NCBI GenBank assembly: GCA_964006375.1
Contig: OZ023269.1
Location: 8,735,926 to 8,799,925 of the forward strand
Source of the DNA: Tillus elongatus
Taxonomy: Eukaryota > Arthropoda > Insecta > Coleoptera > Cleridae
DNA: 64,000 bases
Direction of reading: 5' to 3'
Position numbers and translations under genes: made by a program. This document shows, piece by piece, positions 50,046 through 63,925 of this stretch. Position 1 is the stretch's first letter. Each line of letters starts with the position of its first letter. The notes under the pieces were generated by a model, which was given only the letters and a program-made list of their open reading frames with translations, had not been told where the DNA came from and searched no databases.

Positions 50046-50109
50046 ACGAAACAAGGAACTCTGGTACAGAATTTGTACCGGAGTCGTCTTACAAAGTTCC
50101 TTGTTTCGT
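50046..50109. repeat. Nested hairpin beside (GTG)n
   Basis: acgaaacaaggaact (50046-50060) pairs perfectly with agttccttgtttcgt (50095-50109). Inside, ctctggtaca pairs with tgtaccggag. (GTG)6 follows at 50108-50125, and ctccttgtttcgtct recurs at 50168. Confidence 0.75.
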
Positions 50110-51872
50110 GGTGGTGGTGGTGGTGAAAAAAAAGTGGTATGGCCTCGACAGAATTGTCATTAGCCACTCCTTGTTTCGTCTTAGACATCAGTAGCTTATA
50201 TATATTAACATATAAAAATTTAAACTAGTCCCGAATATGGATCTAGGATTCCTAGTTCACGAAATATTTTTTTTAATTTAAACGTCTTCATCTCCTGATT
50301 ACCGATTTTTTTCTACGGAAATCAGCTAAAAAGTTAAATAGATGTTAATTTATGTTTTATTAATTTTTTATTCTGAGCAAACGTTGTATCTAAAGTTTTA
50401 CTGCATTTGAAGGACATTAATCTTTTCTCATTTTTGGCGAATGTTCATTTAGAAACCGCTAGTATGGTCGAAACTTTTGAACTTTCAAAAATTTTCTTCA
50501 ATTGAGGAGTGGAGCTTCTATAACACGTATTTAGGGTGACACATGTGTTTTTTTGGTAATCTTGGAACTAGAGTTTATCCAGGTAAATGAAACACTAGGT
50601 TGTTAGAATTAAAAGGTCTTCTAAAGATTTGGTACCATAGCGCACTTGCTGCGTCTGAATTTTTGAATTTTAGATCTGACAGACAAAAAGAAGTAATGCA
50701 AGTAGTGATAATGTAATAAGTCTGTTATGATACCAGATATTCATACGTAGACGCGAATTTCAGAAACTCTTGACTATTTTGTCATCATTTGAAGCGAAAC
50801 GCCCTGTATATTTAGCTTTGCATTTGGGCTTTCCCAAAGTCAACAACCGTAGAATTACTAATCTTATATTACTACTGGGCTTAAACTGACCGTAAAGCAA
50901 TAAACGTTTTATGTCCTTTGAATGTGCATGTATATATTTGAAAAGAAAAGCAATAAAATTAAACGAAATAAACAAACCCGAATAAACGACAAAAGCTTTA
51001 TCTTAAGTGAATGGACTAAAGTTCAATATTCCGGTTATGTTTATGCCTCTTCTGGACTAAATTTATTTATGATAAGATCTTTGAATAAGTCATGGATCAG
51101 CAATGACTACTTGATAACAGCGAGGACAAAAGAAACCCAAAACTGTTCTAATTAGGATCCGTTTTCTTTGAATGTAATCGTGGTCAAACGAAGTTTATAA
51201 GTAATTGATAAGATAAATAAATTCGAAAGGAAAGTTGTGGTAAAAAAGACTGTAATTGGGTAGATACGGAGAAAGGAAAGTCGAGTTAAAAACAAGGCTA
51301 ATATGATAACAGGATTTTGTTATAGCTCTTTTACATAGCACAGTGAGATGGAAACGTTTTCAGGCTATCCATAAATGCGGACAGAGAATACTTTTACGCT
51401 AGCTGTTTTTTATTCCGGAACAGAATATAGGGGCCGGGTATGAGTAAGTTCTTCGGTTTGCTTGAATAATTACTATCGAAAAGTTCTACGTTCATTAAAA
51501 ATCAAACAAGAAACATAGGTTAAAAGTTTCTTCAAATGAAACAACTTTTTACGTCCGAGTTTAGGTTTATTTGGAAGAGATCACTGGGCCCCATACCTTT
51601 TTCCGGCTTAGAATTTGATACGATACAGTTACCTATTTGTTTCTCTTGGTATTGATGTACTTACTTAAAATGCTAAGTCGTGTTGTCCGGATGAATACTT
51701 ACTTATTAATGGAAAACACGTCTATATACTATATTCATCGATCATATTCTACACCTTGTCGATTATCAGTTTCGCAGTTTCAACCCTAAAACAATATATA
51801 TGTGCTTACATTATAATCTAACACACATAGTCCCTTTGTTTTAATTTTCAGAGTTGACGAATTTCGATTTTT
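50110..51872. other. D and A fragments in unassigned DNA
   Basis: Inverse D debris at 50205-50340 (aacatataaaaatttaaact) and an A end at 50630-50660 (ccatagcgcacttgctgcgt). The rest is unassigned; ORFs at 50922-51155 and 50760-50975 have no recognisable family. Confidence 0.45.
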
Positions 51873-52011
51873 TGTGAATTTTCTTTTAAAAAATCACTAA
51901 TAAGGAGATTTCAACTTTTGAATTTTGAAAACATTTCTTAAAATGTGCACGAACTAGACCCCCTAGAACACATATCCGGTGTCAGTTCCAATTTTTATAT
52001 GTTTACACACA

Positions 52012-52081
<70 letters not shown>

Positions 52082-52210
52082 ACCGATAACTCAAAAAATA
52101 GAAAGCCGATTTTGCTAAAATTCTTCAGGTCAATTCTTTTTGAAAGTGGCTTGGATAAGTTCGTTAGCCAGGAAAATCGGACTAGTTTTTCCGGAAAAAT
52201 TTTAGGTTTT
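51873..52210. mobile_element. Module D-(TA)n-C'
   Basis: Hairpin (gtgaattttctt/aaaaaatcac), D body (ctagaacacatatccggtgt), (TA)n 52014-52078, then C' (accgataactcaaaaaatag, gttcgttagccaggaaaatc). Confidence 0.8.
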
Positions 52211-53470
52211 CTTTTGTAAAAAAATCAAATATCCGGAAATAACAAAGCTATGGCAACCACATTAAATGTGCCAAGCTGGCTTACGCTGTAAAAGCCAAAT
52301 GCTGCACTAAAATTTAGGTTTCTATAACGAAAGGAAAAAAAGTTATAGGCACTTAATTAAGCCAAATTTTAGTGCCTCTAAAAGTCAAAGGAGACGCAAT
52401 GCCAAAACATTGGATGTATTAAACAAAATCTATTAAATATTACAGACAACGTTTATTTTTTCATGGCGTAAAAAATTCAGGAAATACCAGATAGATTACT
52501 TTGAGAATTTTATAATTTTTCTCCTGTAAATGTCAAACTGGAGATTTGAAACGCGACAATCAGTATAAGCATTGTGGTTTATAATTGGTAAATATTGCAT
52601 AAAATGTATGTTAGGATGTTTTACATTTATGCTACACTTCTCATTTGTCAAAATAGCTGCAAAATCTGCTTCTAAAGACGTTACATATTACAAATAAATG
52701 ATTTAAGACCATTATCGGTTATCTACCTTTCTTCATTGCAGTTTGTCAGAAGGCTTACGTGGTGTAATGGTTAGTATCCCTGACTGATTAGCGTAGGGAC
52801 GCGGGTTCAAATCACATCGTTGACGGAATTTCTCTTTTAACTTTTTTTTAAACTTTTTTTCGTCTTTGATTCCATTTTAATCTTATCTGATCAGATTGTG
52901 TAATTTCAATATATTTTCAGCGACTTTTTATTGAAAAGGAAAGATGGGCACTATGAAGACTTTCAATTCAAGTTTGATAGTAGCTGTTGTTGCCCTTAGT
53001 TGGTAAAACCTTGTCACAGTTAACATAGACGTAGAGATTTATGACATGAGATGAGGTTTTCTTCTCTACAACCGGATTCGATTTTGACAGCATCCACGGG
53101 CAAAAGAATTTTCTCTGTGAAGCCACAGAAAAAGTATCTAGTTCTGTATTTAGATCAGATTTTGAATATTTTTTAATTTATTTAATTTATTTAATTTATT
53201 TCTATTTCTATTAGTTAATTTTCTACAATCTTAATCTTGTACAAAAAGTTATTTTAATAGCGAATTTTTTTATAAATGAATTTAATGAATATTCTTTGAG
53301 GTAACGTTTGCTGCGAATTGTTGTATAAAAAAATATTCAATTGATGGAACATTTTTTAAACGAAATTCACCGAGAATAAGGTTTTAATGGATTTTCGTGC
53401 AAACAAATTATTTTACGTTCAACTTTAATTACAGATTAGGTATATAATTTGAATTTTATGTATGCTTTTA
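52211..53470 (+). repeat. Repeat G, copy 1, carrying a tRNA-like Pol III promoter
   Basis: About 1.25 kb that matches 60651-61870 almost end to end by eye (for example agattactttgagaatttta, catagacgtagagattt, gaattttctctgtgaagc). No protein frame is preserved. It contains the tRNA-like segment listed separately. Confidence 0.8.
52751..52830 (+). ncRNA. tRNA-like Pol III unit (SINE head)
   Basis: cttacgtggtgtaatggtta supplies an A box and gggttcaaatc (52803-52813) a B box. The anticodon-arm-like cccTGACTGATTAGCGTaggg pairs by 4 bp. A T-run follows at about 52843. It cannot form a good acceptor stem, so it is tRNA-derived rather than a functional tRNA. Confidence 0.65.
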
Positions 53471-53519
53471 GCAGAGTTTTGTGTAAAAAGATATTTAGCC
53501 GGTTTTTATAGACATTTTT

Positions 53520-53563
53520 TAGTCCTCCTATAACCCACAGGGGGTCAGTTTTAATTTATATAT

Positions 53564-53626
<63 letters not shown>

Positions 53627-54392
53627 ATTAAATGTGGCAAGTATCTTTCTTATGTACATGGCTTGGACAAGTTCGTAGCCAGAAATATGGGACCAGTTTA
53701 CCCTGGAAAATTTTCGGTTTTCTTTCGGAAAATGTTTGTTCTCCAAAAATGACAATGCTATGGCAACCAAATTTGTTATTAAAGCTTACGTTGTAAAGAT
53801 AACCTACATACCAAAATTTAGATCTCTAAGTTCAAAGAAAAAAAGTTATAGGCATTTAAAAAAGACAAATTTGAGGGTAGTTGCTGATGAAAGAATGACA
53901 CAAAATCAAAATATGCTGTGTAATTGACAAAATGTATTGAACACTATACACAAAAAATAAGACGCAAAAACATCAAGAAATGCCATAAAAATTAATATAA
54001 ATTTTATAGTTTTTCTTCTTAAAATGTCAAAGTTGCGATTTGAAACATCAATATTTACAAGTTCTAGACAAAGATGCTGAAACAAATGTGGGTTATCTAG
54101 AAGAAATATTATAATAATTGTGTTTTTGCAAAGCCTTAAGTTTCTACTTCGGCAGCCACTGTCCTTAATTTTACCAAAATATTAGCAGAAAATTAATTTC
54201 AAATAGACCCATTTTCTGATGCTTTGGCAGAACTTTTAGTTTTTAATAGTCTATAGTTTGTAGCAAATTTTTGTAAACAAAATTGCTACATTTAAAAGAC
54301 CGCGCCTTTTTGAAGGTGAAAAAATTTCTTCAAATTAGCGCGAACTATACCCCCTAGAACTCGTATCCGGGGTTAGTTTCAGTTTTTATGTT

Positions 54393-54471
<79 letters not shown>
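53520..54471. mobile_element. Composite repeat: D-(TA)n-C-D-(TA)n
   Basis: D tail at 53530-53567, (TA)n 53568-53623, C 53624-54260 (tttctgatgctttggcagaa), D 54265-54396 (gcgcgaactataccccctag), (TA)n 54397-54471. Confidence 0.7.
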
Positions 54472-54473
<2 letters not shown>

Positions 54474-55540
54474 TAGGGCGTCTTGAGTTGCATCTTAGAA
54501 AATTATTTTGATACTCCAAGGCTGTCCGATTAGTCGATGGTGGTCAAACATTCCTTTTCTTAAATGAAACAGTCCTTATAGTGTTACATTATGGCGTTTG
54601 CTATCGAATTAAAATGTACAGTTGTAGGAAAAAAATGTATATCGTTTACCGTTTTTGAGTTATTTCAATTGTTTTGCAACTGTTCACGTTTTTGACACAT
54701 ATCAAAAATTGCGATATGGCGTTCTTACCAATAGACAGCGGAGTCCCATAAAAATTACGCATTTAAAGAGGTTTTCGTTTATATTACTACTTGAAAAAAA
54801 TCCGGATATTATATACAAGTGCTCTCAAATAGTGTGTGAATTTGAAAAACTCCAAACTGCAGTAACACATTTTTTTCAAATAAAACAGCCTGCATTTATT
54901 TCAATTTTAATTATAGATTATATAGTTTGAAGGTTATGTATTTTATTAGCAAATTTTTTTATAAAATATATCGGTCCACTTTCGCAGAAATAATATTTTG
55001 TCAAATTCTTATGAAATGTTAGTGATTAATAAGTAATTTTTAATAAGTTATTGTAAAAAAGATGTTTCAAATTCACATTAAACATCTGTTTTCAAATGTT
55101 CCTGAAAAGGAATCTGTTCAGAAAATTATCGTGTAAAAAACTTCTATGGAAATTTCACCTAACATTATTTAAACCAATATTTGCAAACCAAAAATTTCTA
55201 CTCTTCATGAAAGCTGTTCTTTAGAAATTTTTATATAAACATTTTTTTTGGAATTGTTTAAAAAGCTTTTAGTAAATAATGATACCTTGGTAATGTAGTT
55301 TTTGTGTAAATTGCTTGAATTATTGGCCCCTTAAATCCAACCCGTTTTTTCGGCGTATTTTTCTTTATTTTCGGAAAATTTTTATATTTTTGCAAAAAAA
55401 ATAATAAAGACATGTATTTTGATGAAATATGGTACATTTTTTCTACTATAAATGTTATGCTTCCACCAAATTTAATTGGGATATTTGGAATTACAAACAG
55501 TTTTGTGAAAGTTCACTACCAGAGCACAGTTGCTAAAAGA
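54472..55540. repeat. Inverse B, E, G tail and inverse A fragments in series
   Basis: B inverse 54472-54560, E inverse 54560-54890 (aatagacagcggagtcccat), G tail 54890-55075, unassigned DNA to about 55330, then A inverse 55340-55540 ending cactaccagagcacagttgc. Confidence 0.6.
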
Positions 55541-56490
55541 ATTGTTTGATCAAAACATCATAACGTTACATGAATTTTGATTTGTAGTTGTTGTCATGAA
55601 TACATTAAAACTAATTTAATTTCTTGTCTGACGATACTGTCAAGTAGCAAAATCGGTTATAGAGAAGAAAACAAACATTTATGAAGCCAGAGAAATAGCG
55701 TCTAGGTATTGCTATCGCCTAACTTTAAAAGTTTTTTTTATATATTTATGCTTTGTAGCGTATCTAAAACGTAATTAAAATGGCTTTGTTTACTAAAGGC
55801 GAAACACATTTTTGCTTTTTCTGTGACAACTAGAAAAACAATACTGAGAGTGACACCAAATCCTGTAGCACGCATCGTTTTTCTTTTTGTAAATCAATAA
55901 ACGCCGACGCGATTTCTATTTAGCACGGACTTGTGTTAATATTTTAATGTGAGCTTTTAAGTCAGGTGACAGTTAAATTAAAGCTGTAAATGGCAAGGAA
56001 CGAAGCGCATTATTTTCCACAGCAGGAATTAATCAATTTTCATTTATAAGTTATAAATTCATTACCAGGTGTGAAAAAATATTATAGCTTTATTTATTTA
56101 TTATAAATTACAGACTAATGTGATTTACTGTTTAGGGAAGCAGCTTTGTCTTTTTTATCCATTTTCTATTGAAAAATTTAATTATGTTTTATATTTTACA
56201 ATGCCTTAGCGTATCGCGGTAAAAAGCTTATACGAGCAGTAATTATATATAAATGATCTTGACAAAAAAATGACAGATTTTTTTATCGCTTGGCCTTGTC
56301 ATAAACTTTAACATGAGTCCCCACGCTGCGAATTAAATTTAAATAAAGTAACTAAGTTGTCTAACATGGCATTTTGGTAATAAATCGTGGTTATCAAAAG
56401 TAACGCTGAAATAAAAGTCCGCTTGCAAAAAGTGCGCTATGTTTCAAATTCTAATAAAGTATTTTTAATTTAACTTAGAAATTTCAATTT
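55541..56490. other. Unassigned AT-rich DNA
   Basis: A degenerate A-left-end-like phrase at 56418-56475 (tccgcttgcaaaaagtgcgc). No gene was recognised. Confidence 0.4.
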
Positions 56491-57000
<510 letters not shown>

Positions 57001-57440
57001 TGTTTAAATCATAAATATGTGGTTGCTGTTGGTTAGTCAATGCTTTTCTTATTGACTCATGAGATTCATTCAGCAACCTTCCATTGACTTCTGCTTCTGC
57101 CGCTGTTACAGTCCTTTTATTTAGATCTAGAGTTGTAACCACTCATACAAACAGTGTTTTTTAACCACGTGGCTGGGCGACTGACGGAATTCATTCCCAG
57201 TTGCTGTTGATTTACTCATATTCTCTTAATATGTTTGAAGATGTGGTGTCTACTTCATTCCAAGTCACTATTAACCGACTATTTATGAAATCAAATAAGT
57301 AAATTAAATCGATTGTCATAAAATATGTAGTGTATTAAGACAATGGAAAAAGAAATAAAACATATATAACTGTGCACATTTTGATTATATTTTAGGGTGC
57401 TTGAGAGAGGTATTGTCACAGCATAATATCTTATTAAAGT
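57001..57440. other. Unassigned DNA
   Basis: No gene or module was recognised. Confidence 0.4.
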
Positions 57441-58087
<647 letters not shown>

Positions 58088-58099
58088 TTTTGTTACATA

Positions 58100-58680
58100 G
58101 TAAAGTATAGATTAGTGCAGATTGTAGATTGCCTAATGAGTCGTAGAGGGCTTTCGGCACATGCTACCCCAATAAATCTTTTTTGCATGACTCAATTTTC
58201 CTAATATTTGCTCAAAAATTCAGATTTTTGTGTGGTCCCCTATCTTTTTGGGAGATATTTCATCTCTTTCCTGGGGTGCTAAAGTCACCCCTCTAAAGTA
58301 TTAAAGCCTTTTGCGGAACTAGACCATGCAATCGGATAGCAAATGTTCTATTGTTTCTGCTGTTTCTGTGGATATCTGCACTTTTCATTATCCACCTTAT
58401 CCATCTTCATAAGGTGATTACTGGAAAGTGTCCCGTGACAATTCCCGTGATTATTCTCAAGTCGTTTATGTTCAAATCAGGAGGCAGTTTATACTTCCCT
58501 GTTGATATGGTGACGAACCGTTTTGCCTGCCTTAACCTGTCGTTTTCTCCATTATTAGAGCATTAAGTTCCTTTTCCAATTATCAGGTTCATTTTTTACA
58601 TGACTAGCTGTTAAGTCACAATAGGACTCCAGGCCATAAAATGGTGTTATTGAGATCGTTTTGTAAGGCTATACAATGTG
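58100..58680 (-). pseudogene. RNase H-type LINE, C-terminal end
   Basis: The minus strand reads LPPDLNINDLRIITGIVTGH, FPVI, then HLMKMDKVDNEKCRY. After a shift it reads AETIEHLLSDCMV, a stop, then GVTLAPQERDEISPKKIGD. Tracing TGH...HL-KM---...KC-Y...ET-EHLL-DC is the Cys/His-rich C terminus found after RNase H in I/R1/Loa-like LINEs, as in the + strand copy ending at 49476. The RNase H catalytic part is not seen. The ORF on the opposite strand is a shadow. Confidence 0.7.
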
Positions 58681-58774
58681 TCCCAAACTGGATGGGAATG
58701 TATTGCTATCTCCGTTATTATTAGAGATAGGGAGACGGTTAAATTAGCGATGTTTTGTAGAATTTCATGCTCGT

Positions 58775-60645
58775 TCCAAATATGAGTTATATTTTGCCCT
58801 GCCTATGTTCGTTTTTGAGTTATTTTGAAACAAACCAAAATTTGTCGATTTTTTTTTTCAATATCTAAGTAGGCGTTGATCTGACATGTCTAAGACTTGC
58901 ACATCATTAGCATACTTTTTACAGAGTAATATTTTTCTGCTAATCTCAACTTTTTATTTTCATTTGTTTTTGAGCTACATGTATCAACGTTTGTTTTTAT
59001 TATGGCAGCCATATTGGATTTTTGCTCATGTGATAGCCTGTGAAAAGAGCTTTTCAATTATGTACAACATGCTTGAGTAATCTTGTAATTGTACTGACAT
59101 TTTTGAGAAACGCCGTTTTGAGGATAGTAAGCTATGAAATCCAATACCAGAAAACAAATGACTAAAGCAAAGTGTTCAAAAAGCAGTAGGCCATGGAGTT
59201 TAACAATAGTCTTCTATACTTTTAACATAATTTTCTGTAATGATTCACGATAAAAAAATATTGTGATTTAATTTACAATACTTAATTAGGTAATAATGCT
59301 AGGTAATATTATGTGAAACAGTTTAATAACGCAACCCGGCAATAACAAATAGAAACTTAAACTCCACAAAACAACACAATTAGAAACGGAACTCAACAAA
59401 TAATAAAATAGAAACTTAAGAAGACACTAAATAGAAAATTGTTCAATATAGCCACCGTTTTGTGCAATGCATTTTATACACCTTTTTGAAACATGCCTGC
59501 AAACTCTGGTGAGGGTGTTTTGGTTAATATGATTTATATCTTCCGTGATTCTGCTTCGTAATTCATTTATATTTTGTGGTGAATCGAATTTATACACATC
59601 ATTCTTGAAAGTACCCCAAAAATAAAAATCCATGTGTGTTATATCAGGACTTTGAGCACACCAATGAACCAGCCCCTTGTTACAAATGACACGATTATTA
59701 AAATTTTGGTACAAAAATTCTTTGACGATCCTTGCATTGTGAGCTGGACAACTGTCTTGTTAGTACCAAATGTCGTCTAAATTATCATGAACTCTTCTCA
59801 TTGTTGGTAAGATATCATTTCTCAGTAGATTAGGATACCTTACCCCAGTTAAATGATTTTCAAAAAAAAAACGGACCAACAATGAAGTTACGTGAATTTT
59901 TTTTAAATGAACTGTCTACTCTACAAACAGTTTTTTTTTTACCTAATAAGCCGCACTAAACATTAATATTAATCTGTCTTGCAATCGTCTTTCTTCCTAT
60001 GGATGGGGATTTTCATTTGCCCTTTTATGGCGATTACACACCACAATTTATAAACCTGGATTCATCAGTCCATATTATTCTTGTGAAATGTTGTAATGTA
60101 AAATATCATTTGTAATAATGAGCCGATTCATTGGTGTGCTCAAAGTTCCTATTTTTTATCGTGAATCATTAGTGAAAATTATGTTAAAAGTAGAAGTCTA
60201 TTGTTAGACTCCGTGGCCTACTGCTTTTTGAACACTTTTTTTTGTCGTTTGTTTCCTGATATTGGATTTCATAGTCTACTATCCTCAAAACGGTTTTTCT
60301 CAAAATTGTCAGTGCAATTACAAGATTTCTCAAGTATGTTGTACATCACTGGAAAGCTCTTTTCACAGGCTACATGAGAAAAAAAAATCCAATATGGCTG
60401 CCATAATAAAAACAAACGTTGATACCTGTAGCTCAAAAAGAAATGACAATCCAAAGTTGAGAATAGCACAGGAAGATTACTCTGTAAAAAGTGTCCTGAT
60501 AATGTGCAAGTCTTAGACATGTCAGATCAACGCCTACTTAGATATTGAAGAAAAAATAAAAAAATAAATCGACAAATTTTGTTTTTTTTTTCAAAATAAC
60601 TCGAAAACGAAAAGAGGCAGGGCTGAATACAATTTTTTGTTTTGT
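58775..60645 (-). mobile_element. Second DD41D-type mariner element with about 490-bp TIRs
   Basis: 58775-59260 and 60150-60645 are inverted copies. Examples: catgtctaagacttgcacat versus atgtgcaagtcttagacatg; ttattatggcagccatattg versus caatatggctgccataataa; gattcacgataaaaaaata versus tattttttatcgtgaatc. A transposase relic lies between on the minus strand. The left arm may extend out to gtcccaaactggatggg at 58680; the right arm stops where repeat G begins (60651). No target duplication was confirmed. Confidence 0.85.
59427..60110 (-). pseudogene. Mariner-like transposase relic between the long TIRs
   Basis: Joining frames on the minus strand: RIIWTDESRF (first catalytic Asp, about 60085), a decayed middle with VGPFF, then IWY, a stop, QDSCPAHNARIVKEFLYQNF (second catalytic Asp), VHWCAQSPDITHMDFYFWGT (third Asp, in MDF), and a C terminus ending YIEQFSI at 59427. 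The second and third Asp are 41 residues apart. Unlike the copy at 2549, all three catalytic Asp are present, but stops and shifts disable it. Confidence 0.85.
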
Positions 60646-60650
60646 GCTGG

Positions 60651-61870
60651 AAAAAATGCATATCTCTGGAAATAACACAGCTATGGCAACCAGATTTGGC
60701 AAGCTGGTTTATGTTATAAATGCTAAACTCTGCACCAAAACGTATGTTGTCCATGTTGAAAGGAAAAAAGTTATAGGCACTTAACGAAGCAAAATTGTGT
60801 CACCAAAGTCTGAGAAGACGCAATGCCAAAAGATGATGTGTTTAACAAAATCTATTAAATATTTTAGAAAACGTATATATTTTTATGGCGCAAAGTGAAG
60901 AAGTACCAGTTAGATTACTTTGAGAATTTTATAGTTTTTCTCCAATTTCAAACTGGAGATTTGAAACGTGAAAATTAGTATTACTATTGCGGTTTATAAA
61001 TAAAGAATATTGCATTAAATGTTTATTAGAATGTTCTAGATTTATGCTACTCTTCTAATTTGTTAAAATATCTGCAAAACCTGTCTCTAAAAACCTAACA
61101 TATTACAAATAACTAACTTAACACTATTATCGGTTATCTACCTTTCTTCATTGCAGTTTTCCAGAAGCCTTACGTGGTGTAATAGTTAGGATGCCTGTCT
61201 GATGAGCGAAGGGACGCAGGTTCAAATCTACAGTTGACTGAATTTCTCTTTTAACTTTTTTTTTGTCTTTGATTCCATTTTAACGTTATCTGATCAGGTT
61301 TTGTAATTCCAGTATATTTTTTAGCGACTTTTTGTTTGAAAGGAAAGATGGGCACTTTGAAGATTTTTAATTCAAGTTTAATAGTAGCTGTTGTTGCCCT
61401 TAGTTGGTATAATCATGCCACAGTTAACATAGACGTAGAGATTTGTGACATGAGAAGATGTTAATTTTTTCTCTGAAACCGGACTCAATTTTTACAGCAT
61501 CCACAGGCAAAAGAATTTTCTCTGTGAAGCTACAGAAAAAGTATCTAGTTCTGTATTTAGATCAGATTTTGAATATTTCCTAATTTATTTCTATTTCTAT
61601 TAGTTAATTTTCTTGTGCAAAATGTTCTTTCAATAGCGAATTTTCTTATAAATAGATTTAATGAATTTTCTTTGAAGAAACGTTTGTTGCCAATTTTTGT
61701 ATAAAAAATTATTCAATTGATGGAATTTTTTTAAAACTAGATTCAACGAAAATAAGGTTTTAATAGATTTTCGTGCAAACAAATTATTTTATTTTCAATT
61801 TAATTTAGAGATTAGGTATATAATTTGAATTTTATGTATTCTTTTTGCAAAATTTTGTGTAAAAAGATAT
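60651..61870 (+). repeat. Repeat G, copy 2
   Basis: Paralogue of 52211-53470. It starts against the right TIR of the mariner element (atctctggaaataacacagc). It includes a tRNA-like segment at the equivalent place. Confidence 0.8.
61167..61240 (+). ncRNA. tRNA-like Pol III unit in repeat G copy 2
   Basis: cttacgtggtgtaatagtta (A box) and aggttcaaatc (B box, 61218-61228), then a T-run near 61257. It is more diverged from a tRNA than copy 1. Confidence 0.6.
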
Positions 61871-62119
61871 TTAGCCAGTGTTCGCAGAATTTTTTTTGTG
61901 CTTCGTAGAAATCATTTTTTGTGACATTTTGGTAATTAATGATTAATGTTTAATAAGTTATTATAAAAGAAATGTTTACGGATTTTCTTCAAAAATTATT
62001 TGCAAATTTTCATGAAATTTTTGTTGTGTCGTCGAAAAAGTTTTTGTAAAAAATTATATTTTTGTAGGTGGGTAAATAACTTAAAATGGTTAGCCAGGAA
62101 AATCGGATCAGTTTTTTAT

Positions 62120-62495
62120 TTGTTTAGTTTATTTTTATTAGCGAATTTTCTTGTACAAAATGTCATTTTAATAGCGAATTTTCTTATAAATGATTAATGA
62201 ATTTTCTTTGAAGAAACATTTGAGAATTTTTGTATAAAAAATTATTCAATTGATGGAACATTTTGAAACGAAATTCGTGGAAAATAAGGTTTTAATGGAT
62301 TTTCGTGAAAACGAATTATTTTATTTTTAATTTTAATTACAGATTAGGTATATAATTTGAGTTTTATGTATTATTTTACCAAAATTTTGTCAAAAAAATA
62401 TTCATTGATGTCTGCTTTCATTAAAAAAAGACATATCTGCCATTAAAAGTATTTTTATGGAAATTTACTGCCATCACGCACTAGCTGCGTCCAGT
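62120..62495 (+). repeat. Repeat G tail, third partial copy, plus A terminus
   Basis: attttaatagcgaattttct, ttcaattgatggaacatttt and gattaggtatataatttgag repeat the last third of G. An A terminus follows (tgccatcacgcactagctgc, ending at 62495). Confidence 0.7.
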
Positions 62496-63204
62496 TCCTC
62501 GGTTTTGACCATTTAATTAATTTTAACTACTTCTCAGTCGTCCAAAACTTTTAACTACTAAAATACAACTCTACCATGCTTAAAATGTCAACAAATAAAA
62601 TAAAACAAGTACCCTGCAGTTGTTTATTTGGTGACAGGAGAACGACTACATATACATTCATTAATAAAGGGATGCTTTGAAGCTAAGAACAATTTACAAA
62701 TTACACTAGGTTGTTCACTCTAAAGTAACAGGCTAAATAAATAATTAACTAAGCGGTCTTGTTGAGAAAAATTCTGTGAATGCATCTGACTTGCTAATGA
62801 AAGACTTGACACCCTTTACTTTTAGTAAAATGGAACAATGTGCACTGACGTTGTACTGCAATGCTTCTTCGTTAAGCCAACAAGTGCAGGACAATCTGCT
62901 GCATATAAATCAATGTATTTAATTCATTTTGAGTAACGAACACAGTTAACTCATTTATACTAGCCAGTCTTTAATTGCATTTGTGCACTTGATATATTGA
63001 AATAAAGGTAAATTCATTAATGGGGTTTGGGACTCCTACCTGAGAACTAAGGAGACTTCCTTGTGTTAATATTTTTTCCCCGAGAGAACTAGATTGGAAT
63101 TTAATTCGGTTTCCATATGTTGAATACTTGAATACATTTTTCGGCATGTAATGGATTTTGTACAGTAGGTATAAATGCTTCAAATTTGCATAGCTCAATT
63201 TTCT
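62496..63204. other. Unassigned DNA
   Basis: No gene or module was recognised. Confidence 0.4.
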
Positions 63205-63400
63205 ATTAACCTATAAGGTTCATTGGCCAGGAAATCAGTTGTTTTGGAAACATTTTAAGTTTTTTTTTTCGAAAATTTTTGTACATTTTCAAAAAATAAA
63301 GTCATTTTGATGGAATATGGTAGATTATGTTTCGCCTATACAGGTTATACTGGTAAGCAAACTTGTTGCCTCTTTTCTTTAAAAAAAATGCTATTTAGGT
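63205..63400. mobile_element. Module A, inverse, partial
   Basis: ttcattggccaggaaatcag, gaatatggtagattatg and ggttatactggtaagcaaac match A in inverse order; the TIRs are not preserved. Confidence 0.65.
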
Positions 63401-63925
63401 ATAAGACGTAGTTAATAGAAGTTGCAGAGCTATGTATGTAGAATGCTTTGGAAAAGAGATATAGAGGATGTTCCATTTCAAAAAATCAAGTTATACCCGC
63501 TTGAATTTCCATATTTTGTCAGGCTATAAACGCACACCCTGTATAAAAAATAGATTTTCATTCTAATGATTTTTCAAGACACACTTACGAGCAATCTGTT
63601 GTCCAGAAGCATATTTTCTACATTTACACTTTACAAAGATACATCAAATTATAAAAAGAACTGCGATAATGGATATTTTTCGAAAATCGCTAATGTGTAG
63701 GGAATACTACATAAAGTGTATTCCAAAGTGGATGGCCATTCGGAAAATGGAAAAATATACAGGCTGTTGCATTTAAAATAACGAAGTTGGTGTCGACTTC
63801 CGGTATAACATGAACTGCTAGAGTAGTGCAACTATTTTAATCCGAACGAAAAAAATCGTATAATGGCCGAGTACAAATTTTGAGCTCTCAAATCGGATAA
63901 GAAGGTCATAAATTTTAATGAGCGC
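63401..63925. other. DNA-transposon-like debris
   Basis: aacgcacaccctgtata (63530) and cttccggtataac (63798) look like fragments of insect DNA-transposon ends. No gene was recognised. Confidence 0.35.

Noticed and set aside
49961..50188. Minus-strand ORF with a six-His run
   Set aside because: The His run is (GTG)6 read backwards. The remaining residues are low-complexity and match no family I recognise.
52751..52830. Functional tRNA gene
   Set aside because: A and B boxes are present, but no 7-bp acceptor stem forms and the T arm is imperfect. It also recurs within a larger dispersed repeat.
58351..58566. Plus-strand 71-codon ORF
   Set aside because: It is a shadow of the minus-strand LINE C terminus, which has recognisable motifs.
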